Part shown: piece after piece, positions 34,820-46,687 of the stretch
Numbering within the stretch: the stretch's first letter is position 1
How the letters are laid out: each line of letters starts with the position of its first letter
The notes under the pieces: model-generated
What the model was told of the DNA's origin: nothing
Databases searched by the model: none
The model's input: the letters and a program-made list of their open reading frames with translations, nothing else
DNA from: Byssochlamys sp. IMV 00236
Taxonomy: Eukaryota; Ascomycota; Eurotiomycetes; Eurotiales; Thermoascaceae
NCBI GenBank assembly: GCA_001931875.2
Contig: MSJH02000810.1
Location: 62,001-126,000, forward strand
Length of the DNA: 64,000 nt
Direction of reading: 5' to 3'
Position numbers and translations under genes: made by a program

Positions 34820-37800
34820 ATGGCTCTTCCAGCCCGCTGTGCGCGGTTGAGCTCTTCGCTCCTGCGCCAGCGATGCCTCGCGGAGACGCGACCGGCGACA
34901 TTGGCCCTGCGTTCGTATTCTACCCAGACCGCTGCCCGCTCGACGGCGTCTGGTCTGCGATTACAGCAGAAGCTCCCTTCGCCCTACCGACCGCAGCAGC
35001 TGCGCGCTTTCTCCAGCTCTCTCCGCCGTCTGGCATCCGAGGCTGAGAACCCCCCTTCGTCCAAGGCCTACTTTGCCAGCGGTGTGGTCAAGGATTCTGA
35101 CAATATCGTCGATGTGAAGAAGGTTCTGGTGATTGGAAGTGGCGGTCTGGCCATTGGACAGGCTGGAGAATTCGATTACTCTGGTAAGTCTGCGTGCCTG
35201 GAGGAGGGTTGGATTCAGTTTTTGTACCAAGCGAGCGGGACGGTAGAATAAAAAAAAATTTCGGAGGATAAGATTTTCTGGGACGCGCAACTTCCAGGGA
35301 TCGATCGATTGAGGAACCGGCCGCATGGGATTTCATCCTTTTTTTAGTAGCAGTTGACTGACGCGGAGATTGAAAAAAATTGCAGGTTCCCAGGCGCTCA
35401 AGGCTCTGAAGGAGGCCGGTGTGAAGTCCGTTCTGGTCAACCCGAACATTGCTACGATTCAGACGGACCACAAGCTCGCGGATGAGGTCTACTATCTGCC
35501 CGTTACGCCCGAATATGTCACCTACGTGATCGAGAGAGAACGTCCGGACGGTATCTTCTTGTCCTTCGGTGGTCAGACCGCTCTGAACTTGGGTGTGCAC
35601 ATGAACCGCATGGGTATCTTCGACCGATATGGCGTCAAGGTTCTGGGAACCAGCGTCAAGACCCTCGAGACCAGTGAGGACCGTGACCTCTTCGCCAAGG
35701 CTCTGAACGAGATTGACATCCCCATCGCTGAGTCCATTGCCGTTAACACTGTCGAAGAGGCGCTGAAGGCCGCCGAAAACATTGGATACCCCATCATTGT
35801 CCGTTCCGCCTATGCCCTTGGTGGCCTGGGTTCTGGCTTTGCGAACAACCCGGAGGAATTGAGGAACCTGTCTTCCCGCTCTCTCTCTCTTGCCCCCCAG
35901 ATTCTCGTGGAGAAGTCTCTCAAGGGCTGGAAGGAGGTTGAGTATGAAGTCGTCCGTGATGCTGCCAACAACTGTATTACCGTCTGCAACATGGAGAACT
36001 TCGACCCTCTTGGTATCCACACTGGTGACTCTATTGTCGTTGCGCCCAGTCAGACCTTGTCTGATGAGGAGTACCACATGCTTCGTACTGCCTCTATCAA
36101 GATTGTCCGTCACCTCGGTGTCGTTGGAGAGTGCAATGTCCAGTATGCGCTGCAGCCCGATGGCCTGGACTACCGTGTCATTGAGGTCAACGCTCGTCTG
36201 TCTCGTTCATCTGCGCTGGCCTCCAAGGCTACCGGTTACCCGCTGGCTTACACCGCTGCCAAGATCGGTCTCGGACACACCCTGCCTGAGCTTCCCAACG
36301 CTGTGACCAAGACCACCACGGCCAACTTCGAGCCCAGTTTGGACTACATTGTGACCAAGATCCCCAGATGGGATCTGAGCAAGTTCCAGCACGTCAACCG
36401 CGACATTGGAAGTGCCATGAAGTCCGTTGGAGAGGTCATGGCTATTGGTCGTACCTTCGAGGAGTCCTTCCAGAAGGCTATCCGTCAGGTTGACCCTCGA
36501 TTCATCGGTTTCCAGGGTGACAAGTTCGAGAACCTCGATGAGGTTCTCGCAAACCCCACCGACCGCCGCTGGTTGGCTGTCGGACAGGCTATGCTCCACG
36601 AGGGCTACTCCGTTGACCGCGTTCACGAGCTCAGCAAGATCGATAAGTGGTTCCTGTACAAGCTCCAGAACATTGTCGACTGCCAGAATGAGCTCAAGGA
36701 GATCGGTAGCCTTTTCGGCATCAAGGAGGATATGATGCTCAAGGCCAAGAAGCTCGGTTTCTCTGACAAGCAGATTGCTCTTTGCGTTGGCGCTACCGAG
36801 GACGATGTTCGTGCTCGCAGAAAGAGCTTCGGTATCAGACCATGGGTTAAGAAGATCGATACTCTGGCCGCCGAGTTCCCTGCTGACACCAACTACCTCT
36901 ACACCACCTACAACGCCACGTCTCACGATGTGACCTTCGATGACCACGGAACGATCATTCTGGGAAGCGGTGTCTACCGTATCGGTAGCTCCGTCGAGTT
37001 CGACTGGTGTGCCGTCAATGCTACCCTTTCCCTGCGCAACATGGGCAAGAAGACTGTCATGATCAACTACAACCCGGAGACCTACTCGACTGACTTCGAT
37101 ACCGCTGACAAGCTCTACTTCGAGGAACTGAGCTACGAGCGTGTTATGGATATCTATGAGTTGGAGTCTGCTACTGGAGTTGTCGTCTCTGTCGGTGGTC
37201 AGCTGCCGCAGAACATTGCTCTCCGTCTGCAGGAGTCTGGTGGCGCCAAGGTCCTTGGTACGGATCCTAAGGACATTGACAAGGCCGAGGACCGTCACAA
37301 GTTCTCCCAGATTCTGGACAGCATTGGTGTCGACCAGCCTGCTTGGAAGGAACTCACCTCCGTCGCCGAGGCAGAGAAATTCGCTGAGGCTGTTGGATAC
37401 CCCGTCCTGGTTCGTCCCAGTTACGTCCTGTCCGGTGCTGCTATGAGCGTCATCTACAGCGCTGGTGAGCTCAAGGAGAAGCTCCTCAACGCCAGTGCCG
37501 TGTCTCCCGATCACCCCGTCGTTATCACCAAGTTCATTGAGGGTGCTCAGGAAATTGATGTCGACGCTGTCGGATCCAACGGCAACCTCATCCTGCACGC
37601 TGTCAGCGAGCACGTTGAGCCTGCTGGTGTTCACTCCGGTGATGCTACTCTGGTCCTTCCTCCGGCTAACCTGGATGAGAAGACCATGGCTCGTGTCAAG
37701 GAGATTGCTGAGAAGGTGGCCAAGGCTTGGAACATTACCGGTCCCTTCAACATGCAGATCATCAAGGCCGACAACGCTGAGGGTGGCGAGCCCGACCTCA

Positions 37801-38618
37801 AGGTCATTGAATGCAACCTCCGTGCCTCTCGTTCCTTCCCCTTCGTCAGCAAGGTCTTGGGTACCAACTTCGTCGATGTTGCGACCAAGGCCCTTGTTGG
37901 ACGTGACGTTCCCGAGCCCGTTGATCTTATGTCCACCAAGCGTGACTACCTGGCCACCAAGGTGCCGCAGTTCTCTTGGACCCGTCTGGCCGGTGCTGAC
38001 CCCTTCTTGGGAGTCGAGATGTCCAGTACTGGAGAGATTGCCTGTTTCGGAAAGGACTTGGTCGAGGCCTACTGGGCTTCGCTCCAGGCTACCATGAACT
38101 TCCGTGTCCCGGAGCCTGGTGAGGGTCTTCTCTTCGGTGGTGACCTCCGTGACTACCTGACCCAGATCGTTGATTTCGTGCAGCCTCTGGGCTACAAGCT
38201 GTATGCCGCTAGCCCCGAGGTCAAGGCTCATCTCGAGTCTGCTTCCAAGGGCAACGTGACTGTGGACGTTATTGAGTTCCCCAAGCAGGACAAGAGGGCG
38301 CTCCGTGAGGTGTTCCAGAAGTATGACATCCGCGGTGTCTTCAACCTTGCTAAGCAGAGGGGTAAGACTCTTCTCGATGAGGACTATGTCATGCGCCGAA
38401 ATGCTGTTGACTTTGGTGTCCCTCTCTTCATGGAGCCGAAGGTATGAAAAGATAATCCCAACCCCCCCGTATTTATGCTTGAGCCTTTTGCTAATGGCTA
38501 TCAATTGCAGACTGCTCTTCTCTTCGCTCAGTGCATGAACGAGAAGCTGCCCCGCAAGGAGGGTATCCCCTCCGAGGTCCGCACCTGGTCTGACTTCGTT
38601 GGTGGTAAGCTTCTGTGA
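34820..38618 (+). CDS. Carbamoyl-phosphate synthase, arginine-specific, large subunit (mitochondrial)
   Basis: Three exons (34820-35183, 35386-38441, 38511-38618; introns 202 and 69 bp) give 1175 residues. The first 75 residues are an Arg/Ser-rich mitochondrial targeting sequence (MALPARCARLSSSLLRQR). The mature protein begins with KKVLVIGSGGLAIGQAGEFDYSG and shows the duplicated CPS layout: two ATP-grasp halves, each starting with a pre-ATP-grasp segment (second at VMINYNPETYSTDFDTAD), and a C-terminal methylglyoxal-synthase-like domain near residue 1040 on. It makes carbamoyl phosphate from glutamine-derived ammonia, bicarbonate and two ATP, with the small glutaminase subunit supplied elsewhere, for arginine synthesis. 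The presequence and the absence of fused DHOase/ATCase domains argue for the arginine enzyme and not the pyrimidine one. Strong codon bias suggests high expression. Confidence 0.95.
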
Positions 38619-39566
38619 GTACTCGACTTGGCATAATTCCAAGATCGAGAAGACGAGATACATTCCCCTCTCCCGAGTTACGCATTGGCTAGATGAAAAG
38701 TTCTTTCCGGTTTTATGCGAGACGATTGTTCGCATGAATGCTGTCTACTACTCCTGATAGACCTGTTATTTGCTCGTTACGGCGCCTGCCCTGCCTCGTT
38801 CCTCTTGTTTACGATGTTCTTGTGGGCAGGAGTATGGAGGAGTGGATAATTCCTGTTCCACGATTTTATTTGTATTTGCAGCTAATCTCTTGTTTGTCTG
38901 CCTTTTCATATTTATTGTCATACTAGGTTTGCTGCATATGTGCTCATGTCAAGTACAGAGAAGGCAGAACATTGTTCTTTTTTCTTCTGTTATCTTGTCG
39001 GGTCAGTCAATTAGCTCATCTACGTATGTACGTGTATATATACCTAGAGTTATATCAAATTCTACAGCCTTCAAAATAATAATTACCCCGTGTTGCTCTG
39101 TCAGGAGATGAACTGTATTATATTATTATTCCAGGATTGGATCTCAAGTGGAAACCACGTGATTGTGGATTCTGTTGCCCCTCTTACAGTACTTGTCTCT
39201 TGACTGGCTCAAGACGACCGTCACAAATTAACCTTGATTGATCAACAGAGAACACGATAGACCTCTCAGAGCAGAAGACAGTACCTCTTCTTCATTGATT
39301 CAGTCGAAGGCTTGCTAGAGAAGAATTGATCTTACAGAACCAACGTTGATCTCTGGGACATCTGACTTTCATCTTGTTCGCACCTTACTCGACTATTTCT
39401 GAGCGCGTTTACCTGTGAAACAGTTGGCATTGAACTGTCGGATGTGAGCGATAGGAAGTGTGAATCGTGAGACTGGGAATCTTCTATCTGGACTTCCTAT
39501 TCTCTTATTTGATCCACAAGCTGGTTGCCATTAGCTTCAAAGTTCCTGGTCCAACCCATCCCCAAA
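38619..39566. other. Intergenic region
   Basis: About 950 bp between the CPS gene and the SET-MYND gene, both +. AT-rich around 38850-39140, likely 3' region, then a promoter. Only short frames; no gene supported. Confidence 0.5.
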
Positions 39567-41450
39567 ATGTCAACCCACAACCAACCACCATCAATGGACA
39601 CTAAAGCCATGCCTCGTCTTACCGACAACATGGGCAATGGCCTCTTTGCTACAAAGGATATCAATGTCGGAGAAGATGTGCTGAAGACGAACCGTCCCTT
39701 TGTTGCTGTGCTCGATACTCCCAAGCTCGAGGATACTTGCTCGGGATGTTTTGGGAAAAAGCAGTTTTTTGACGGGGCTAAGCCTCCGAAAGCTTGTACG
39801 GGGTGTAAGGTTGTGAGGTATTGTGATAGGGTGAGTTCCATATATCTGTCTGTTCTTGTTCAATTATATGATCGTTTTCAGCCATTTTTGAAAACAAAGC
39901 TGTTTAAGTGATAGCTGGGAAGGGGAGTCAGTTATCCTTTTTTTTTCTTTCATCATAATTCTATGATCTTGTCTTTTCAATGGCTCTGTTTGGTTCTTTG
40001 CTTTGTTTTGTTCTTTCCACTCTCTTCAGTGGTTGTTATGATTTCTGTCACCTATATGAGGCGGTAACTGTCAGTGACGTGAACTTGGGGACGACTCCCG
40101 TCATCAATCATACTTGTTGGCAGTATCCGCTCACATTTATGACTGTGATGATCCTTTGTCACTAATGATTTCAAATAGGCCTGTCAATCCAAGGACTGGA
40201 AATTCGCGCACTCACTTGAATGCTCAATCTATTGCAAGCTACAACCGAAGATCCTACCCAACTTTGCAAGAGCTGTCTTACGGATTATTCTGCGCCGGGT
40301 AAATCAGAAATACGATGACTCAGAGTTCGACATCTTTCAGATGCTCGAAACGCATGCCGCTGAGATTCGAGATACGAACCAAGACCAGTGGAACCGTATC
40401 TTGCTGACAGCAAAAGCTGTCAAGGAATACTCACGCACTGATATGAAGGAAGAATCGATTGCTTCCTTCCTTGCGAAGGTTAGTAGGGTCTCCCTGTCTT
40501 TATTGAGTCATCGCTGACACGCAATGTAGATCGACTTGAACACATTCAACCTTGTTAACCCGTTATATGATCGCGTTGGTCTATACCTACACCCATACGC
40601 GGCATTTATAAACCACAGCTGTGACTATAACTCAGTGGTGGGGTTTGACGGCGATGAGCTATTCATCAAGGCTACGAGGCCCATCAAAGCAGACGAACAG
40701 ATCTTCATTTCGTACGTTGACGCCACCTATCCGTATAATGTTCGACGCAAGGAGCTAGCCGAGCGATACTATTTCGAATGCAATTGTTCCAAATGCGAGC
40801 AAGGAAAAGAGACCCGTGAAGACCAGTTTCTACCAACATCGTTGGACCCCTCCACTCTGGAGGACATTGACGAGAGAGCGCGGAACCTGGTTGCATCCGC
40901 AAGCGCTGATAATGATGCATTAGAAAGTATGGAGAAGCTCCGATCTGCTTTACGCATGCTACGAGAAACCTCGGCTTGGCCCATCACTCGCCAGCCTTAC
41001 GTATCTCTGCGGGATGAATTGATCATAGCGATGGCCGCAGCAAAGCAATTTCAATCAGCTTTTGTACAAATGGTCATTCGGTATCTTCGCGTTGACCCTA
41101 TTGTATACCCATACGAGGGCCACCCTATTCGTCAAGTTCATACCTACGCCCTTGTGAAAGTTGCTATGAACCTAAATCGGAACCACGCAATAGGTTCTCC
41201 GGATGCCGTATTCCAGAAGTTCCCCAAGGATATGGACTTAATCATATGGGTTCTGTTGTCCCAGCTGGTCAAGAGCCAGCAGACAGCTTGTACAGTTCCC
41301 AGTTTTCGGGAATTGGTAAATTCAACATACCGAACGGTCGACGGGGAGTTCAAGAAGTATGGTCTTGAACCGGAGAAGTTTGTCACCGAGATCAAGGAGG
41401 AATGGGAGAAGCTTGAAGCAACTGCTGATGAGGCCCTTAAGATGGAGTGA
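39567..41450 (+). CDS. SET and MYND domain (SMYD-type) protein
   Basis: Three exons (39567-39830, 40179-40478, 40530-41450) give 494 residues. The first intron is 348 bp, long for this genome; the second is 51 bp. The SET domain is split by a MYND zinc finger as in SMYD proteins: an N-terminal SET segment (DNMGNGLFATKDINVGED), then MYND with all eight ligands (C58, C61, then CTGC, YCDRAC, and H..C at about 98-102), then INHSCDYN at about 215-222, IFISYVD near 246-252 and the post-SET CNCSKC at 272-277. The C-terminal 200 residues are helical. SMYD enzymes transfer methyl groups from S-adenosylmethionine to lysines of histones or other proteins. Its 3' tail is echoed in the repeats downstream. 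Substrate unknown. Confidence 0.88.
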
Positions 41451-41576
41451 AGACTGTCATATATCTCGAACTGTACATGTGGAGGTAAGAGTTTTCAATC
41501 TATAAATACATGAATTTCTTGGTCTTTCCGTGTGCTTTTCTGACTAATTAGGAGCCCTTCAAATCGTTATTTAGAA

Positions 41577-42225
41577 ATGTTCAATGTACGAACCATGATG
41601 TCTTCCTCTCCTCGCTGCTTACAGCCAGCCCCTATGGCTAAGGGGCCGCTGTGATGCAGGCGATTGGTTGATCCTGCCGGTATGGGAAGAAGAAACACAT
41701 CCATATCTATTGGGGCCCTTGTGGAAGAGGCCCTAGATATGGAGTGACGACAGCGACGCAGTACGACTATGAGGCCTCGATGACGCAGAAAATCGATCGT
41801 TCCCGCCGATATGGATAGAAAAAGCATGTCCATATCTACTGGGGCCCTTTTTATGAGGCCCCAAGTATGGAATGTATATATATATGGATAGGTAAGAATC
41901 TTCATTTGGTGAAAATACCGTACCCTGCAAGGTTTCTTTTCCGAGTGTTGTTTTGACCGATTGAGATTCCTGTAACTGACCTATTGTCTCTACATAGAAT
42001 ATCCAATGCGCCAACCATGTACTCTTCCTTTCTCTGCTTGCAGCGACCTACTACAACTAGGAAACTGCAATGACGCAGGCGATTGGTTGTTCCCGCATGG
42101 GCAGAGGAAACATACCCATGTCTACTTAGATCTTGCTTATGGCAGGAGATTGCTTTGGCTCGCTCATGTTATATACTTGGAAACATCCAATGTGCGAATC
42201 ACACAATCTTCATTTCGCCTATTAC
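41577..42225. repeat. Diverged repeat units downstream of the SET-MYND gene
   Basis: Three related units of about 120-170 bp (41577-41747, 41760-41875, 42000-42130) and a fragment (about 42183-42225) share blocks such as GCAGGCGATTGGTTG, TCCATATCTA(T/C)TGGGGCCC and CCAATG(C/T)GCGAACC-like sequence. The first two units end in copies of the SET-MYND gene's last codons: GAAGAGGCCCTAGATATGGA (41724 on) and TATGAGGCCCCAAGTATGGA (41852 on) against GATGAGGCCCTTAAGATGGA (41427 on). Each is followed or preceded by GGTAAG-containing sequence. Divergence is high, so these are old copies. Confidence 0.65.
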
Positions 42226-42824
42226 GATGTGCGCTCTCTGTCTCTACTCCACCTCTATATATCTCGATATGGACAAGGTAAGGGATTTCATTCTGCTGTG
42301 ATGTGAAATGTTTTCGCAGAAAACCGGGTTGTTCTCTAATTTTCCGTGTTTCCTTAGCATTTACACAAGGTCATAGTCCTCTTTAGAACCGAATCTGATA
42401 GACACGGTTATAGAGTGTGATTTTCGGCCCTAGGCGTGGGTCCACGCATATATCTAAATAGTTATTAACTGGGTATCATTTTTGAAGCCCCTAGCCTATT
42501 CACCTACCATCTCCTCATTTGGTATCTGGTCCCTTGAATTCTTATTCTACGCTATTTCCACCAACAAAGGTTGGAACAGGTGCTTCGACACGTCCACATT
42601 GCAAATTGCACGGCGCTGTGACTGCTGGTCCGCATCTGAGACATCTCTGCGGAGTGAATCCAACAGGCAGGTACGTGCCTACAACCACATCTTCACTGCC
42701 TGGGATTCACATTGATCCCGTGCTAATATATCTACTCCCCAGCTATATTCATATATACCCTCACCTTTGACGCCTCGACGACCTATACAACTTTCCAATT
42801 TCCTCCTTCTTCTCTACCAGAAAG
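42226..42824. other. Intergenic region, promoter of the Ser/acid-rich gene
   Basis: About 600 bp after the decayed repeats. A CTATATATCTCGATATGGACAAGGTAAG stretch near 42250-42280 echoes the SET-MYND 3' region. The rest is presumed promoter and leader of the next gene. No gene seen. Confidence 0.45.
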
Positions 42825-44039
42825 ATGTCGAGAACCGTTCGTCTGACTGAACAATATGGGGGGCAAGCCTCATATATAACGCGAGAAGATCCTGCTTTCC
42901 TCCTCCTCCTCACCCTCGCCGTGCATCCTAATCCCACTCTTGACTATGACCGGATGAGCGTGATGAGCCGCATGCTGCCAGAGGACATGTGGACAAGCAG
43001 CCACGAGATCGCCGCGAATATACGTGCTTTGGAAGAGCTGGCAGACATGATTCGAAGAGCAGACAGTATGACGGTTGATGACCTCGAGCACACTGAACTG
43101 GAGCAAGCACGACTTCGAAGTTCGACGGGTGCGGGCTACGGCCAGAATGGTAAGACATAACATCTTTGTCAATATTCTGACCTCACTCTATCTAGAAGTG
43201 AAAAAGACATAGCTGCTGACCATGTTAATAATGTAGGCCCGAACCAAGTTCTCCAGCCTCATACGACTCCCGGTCCAGCGGAAGCCCTGTTCGATCACGA
43301 TCAAGAAACGTCTCTTCCAGGTCCTGCTTATAGAGTAGATGGTATCGAGTATAATGGTGACGACGATGACGATGACCGTACCAGCGTGGCATCTTGGATA
43401 AGCGGCCGCGTCTGGATCCCATCCGAACTAGGCCAGAACGACAACCACACATATGGCCTCTCTGCAGGTGCAGGCGACAGCGAGGAGCAGAGATCCTCCT
43501 CGCAATGGCCAGCTTCGAACACGGAACGTGACGAACGTCTGCTCAGATCACCATCGATGCCATACTCCGTCGCAGCCGAGTACGACACCCGCTCTGAACA
43601 ATTTACAGACAGCTTCGAAATCGAACGGGAAGCAACACACGTCAATCCAGACCAGAACGGACGAGATTCTACTTTCTGGCCATCCCTGAATATGATGCTG
43701 GATGAACGCCCGCTGTTATCATTATCATCATCGTCGTCATCATCATCATCATCCGTGCCATGCTCGGACACAGTCGATTCCTGCTCCGAACAGTTTATGA
43801 ATCCAGAAGAACAGTCCCAATGGAGGACTCCATCCAGAGCGCGAGAATACAATCATGGGGACCAGCCTGCAGTTCCTCCCTGGGTTTTTACTAACGCTAT
43901 ATCGGGTGGATACCGACTCCCGCCACTGTTCATGCCTTTTACCGATACAGTTCACGATAGCGAGGAGTTCGATTTTGACGTGATCAGTGACGCTGCTTCA
44001 GTCTGTTCCATTGGTGGAGGCGTTTGGATGGGCGATTGA
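42825..44039 (+). CDS. Unrecognised Ser/acid-rich protein
   Basis: Two exons (42825-43149, 43237-44039; 87-bp intron) give 375 residues. The N-terminal 110 residues look folded and helical (EDPAFLLLLTLAVHPNP, IAANIRALEELADMIRRAD). The remainder is low-complexity, with an Asp run (NGDDDDDDR), a Ser run of about 12 coded by a TCA-type microsatellite (43715-43754), and many acidic and aromatic residues; it ends in VCSIGGGVWMGD. No signal, membrane segment or known domain. It may be a rapidly evolving or lineage-restricted gene. An overlapping minus-strand frame here is a shadow of the repeats. The intron is required to join the two halves in frame. Confidence 0.6.
43715..43754. repeat. TCA/TCG trinucleotide microsatellite
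   Basis: An imperfect run of ATC/TCA/TCG triplets encodes the poly-Ser tract of the Ser/acid-rich protein. The triplet period means length change would not break the frame. Confidence 0.8.
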
Positions 44040-44617
44040 TTTCTTATTCGTTAGTTATCAGTTATGCAATCGGGGACAAGCCATGTTTTGTGATAAATAT
44101 TTCGATTCTGATATGGCGAGGGCATTTCAATTGAAGATGGTGCAGTTATGCTGGGGCCTTGTTTTCTCTCTCTCTCTCTGGTCATAATACTATACATAGA
44201 AAACAAGAATGCTTGAGACACGAGTCCAATATGCCTTGTTCAAGTTGTTAATTTTCCAGAGAGAATGGTATTAGAGGGAATAAATATGTGAATTCGTTAA
44301 AAGAAGTGAGTCTCCGCCTAAGCTAGGTAGTAAAATAAACGAACGAGGCAAGGTCTCTTTCAACCGGCCTGGTCTCCTTTTGATGCTCCTTTTTTAAAAC
44401 CCATGGCTGCGAGATTCTTCCACTTTTTTCTTTACTCCAAAGTATACCCGCTTGAGATTGTCGTGATCGTTTCCTCCTTTTTCCCTTTCCCTTTATCAGA
44501 AAAAAAGAAGAAATCCAACACGAAACAGCTGAACAGTGCACACTCCGCATACGACAACTCAGGAAAACCGCCGAGATCCCATCCATCCATCCGTCCGTGG
44601 AGCAAGTTGACAACAGT
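44040..44617. other. Intergenic region between convergent genes
   Basis: Likely the 3' ends of the Ser/acid-rich gene (+) and of the uS19 gene (-). A plus-strand frame at 44403-44702 runs into the last uS19 exon and is not a gene. A CATC/CGTC short repeat lies near 44581. Confidence 0.5.
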
Positions 44618-45564
44618 TTACTTGAGGGGAATGAAACGGGAAGAGTGGGTGGCACCGATACCGGGTCTACCGTGCTTGACGGGCTTGCTGTATGGTTGTT
44701 AGAAATCTTGACCGCTTTCCCCGCCAAAAAGGGGAATCATTTTTGGAATATGAGAGGAAACGTACTATGAGATGGAGAACTCTCCGAGGTAGTGGCCGAC
44801 CATCTCGGGCTTGATCTCAACCTGGTTGAACTCCTTACCGGAGTAGATACCGATGACGGAACCGATCATCTCGGGGACGACGATCATGTCACGGAGGTGC
44901 GTCTTAACGAGGTCGGGCTTCTCGTTGGGCTTGGCCTCCTGCTTGGCCTTGCGGAGCTTCTTGATCAGACCCATGGGCTTGCGCTTCAGACCACGGTTGA
45001 AGCGGCGGCGGGCACGGGCGTGGACGACATCACGGAGCTGCTCCGAGGAGAGGTCGAGGAGCCTGAATTAAGAGAGAGTCGAGTTAGAACCTTTGTTTTC
45101 CTTCATTTCCGGATTTCGTAATCAAGAGGACGTGGTGAGGCATACTGGTCGAGGTCAATACCGCGGTAGGTAAACTTGCGGAACTGTCTCTTTCTCTTGA
45201 GCTCTGTTGTTTGGCGAAAACTGATCGTCAGCGCATTCGTTCCTTTATTCCTTCCACGGTGCAACTCTTTCGTATCCCAGCAGCTCGCCCAGCTCCCCAT
45301 GATATGTCCCTTGACAATCGTACATCCCCCAAAGACACATTTCCTCATCGATATAACATAGCACAGTCGACCAAGGGATATTCCAAAGCGATCAAGATTC
45401 GGGGGGAAATATATGCAATCACGTACCGGCAGCCTCCTCGGCGTTCTGTAGATGAACAACTTATCAGCATGACATGTCTCAAACAACGGTATATATATTG
45501 TATCGCGATCCCCAAAGGATAGATGCAAAAAGTGGGGGGAACTCACGTATTCGGTGTCAGCCAT
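44618..45564 (-). CDS. rps15: 40S ribosomal protein uS19 (S15)
   Basis: Five exons (45564-45547, 45445-45427, 45203-45146, 45062-44766, 44687-44618) give 153 residues, the normal length. The first two coding exons are only 18 and 19 bp (MADTEY, then NAEEAA plus one base), separated from the rest by introns of 101, 223, 83 and 78 bp. The sequence is unmistakable: [40 protein letters not shown], then [20 protein letters not shown] and the C-terminal [15 protein letters not shown] region. It sits in the head of the 40S subunit near the decoding site and is needed for 20S pre-rRNA export. Intron richness near the start codon is usual for fungal ribosomal protein genes. Confidence 0.96.
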
Positions 45565-46287
45565 CTTGTCTGGTATTCCTCGAGGTGCTTTTCGATGCGG
45601 TTAATCGAAAAGCGATGGAGGGATAGTTGTCGTCGTGTCGGTCGCAGAAGGCGTTGGGCTGTTCTTGTTCTCGCGCTTCAAGTTTGCAGGTGGGCTGCTC
45701 TCTCGTCTAAGCGACGGGGCTAGGTCACGAACCCTAACACGCTATCCCGGATACAGATAAGGTTAACCCTAGCCCTGGAGCGGATCCGTACAGAACAAGT
45801 GCATTTAATTACAGTATGAATATGAAGTATTGGTACATCATTATTATTGTGATTATTATTGTGGTTCTCATCATGTCTTCCTGAGGCATTGTTATGGGCG
45901 ATCAGATATGATATGTACGTCGTATGGAATTGGCGGATGTATGCTGAGTACCGTAATTGCTCTAATACGGCCGTTGAAGATAATGCTAGTAACCCAGGTA
46001 ATAATTGAACGCTCTCGAACAATGATAGTATATCTACTCTTCGACGGATTAACTACGAAACGAAAACACCAGTGTTTATGGGTAAGGTCTCTCTATTTTT
46101 TGACTTATGAGCAATTTCAGCTCATAGACGATACGTACAGAGTCGTAACTGCATCAGAAGAAACCAGGGTATCCTGAACAAACCACCAGGCGACGAACCA
46201 GACGCTCGACAACCGGTATCAGCCGGATTGCAGCTAGACCTTGTTTTCTCCACGTTCGTGACCATCTCGCACTTGGGGACGAGACGC
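45565..46287. other. Intergenic region, uS19 promoter and P2 3' region
   Basis: About 720 bp between two same-strand ribosomal protein genes. A pyrimidine-rich part adjoins the uS19 start; the middle is AT-rich with ATT/GTT triplets near 45840. Open frames here have no protein-like features. Confidence 0.5.
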
Positions 46288-46687
46288 TTAGTCGAACAGA
46301 CCGAAACCCATGTCCTCGTCGGACTCCTCCTTCTCCTCCTCCTTCTCCTCCTTCTTCTCCTCGGCAGCAGCGGCACCGCCAGCAGCAGCAGGGGCAGCGG
46401 CGGCAGCACCAGCACCACCGGTGGGAACGGAGGCGAGCTTGGTGGTACCCTCAGCAATCAGCTATAGTGGAAGATCCGTCAGTATATAACATATTCTAAT
46501 CTGGTCGTAGATCGTCGGAAACACGAACCTCCTGGATGTCCTTGCCCTCGAGCTCAGCAATGAGCTTGGTGAGGCGCTCCTCGTCGGCGTCAATGCCAAC
46601 GGAAGAGAGGACGGCCTTGACGTCGTCAGCGGAAGGGGCAGTGTTGCCGGCGAGGCCGAGCAGGAGGTAAGCGGCGAGGTGCTTCAT
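46288..46687 (-). CDS. 60S acidic ribosomal protein P2
   Basis: Two exons (46687-46529, 46461-46288; 67-bp intron) give 110 residues. The N-terminal dimerisation domain ([20 protein letters not shown], then [20 protein letters not shown]) is typical of P2 and not P1. A flexible Ala/Gly-rich hinge follows, then a Lys/Glu stretch and the conserved C-terminal [11 protein letters not shown] that recruits elongation factors. P1/P2 dimers form the stalk of the large subunit. The Aspergillus P2 is also known as a minor allergen, and the sequence here is close to that protein. Confidence 0.96.

Noticed and set aside
35088..36113. 341-codon minus-strand frame
   Set aside because: Same cause as above; it spans the CPS intron and first half of the gene in antisense.
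36207..38735. 842-codon open frame on the minus strand
   Set aside because: It is antisense to the highly codon-biased CPS large-subunit gene, whose codon preferences remove stops on the opposite strand. It is rich in Leu, Val, Gly, Asp and Glu with no domain.
41567..41905. 112-codon minus-strand frame with an internal repeat
   Set aside because: The repeat comes from the DNA-level duplication behind the SET-MYND gene; the third unit breaks the frame, so protein-level selection is not shown.
45204..45426. snoRNA in the long uS19 intron
   Set aside because: I found only weak GATGAGG and CTGA motifs, too far apart and without a closing stem, so no C/D snoRNA is supported.
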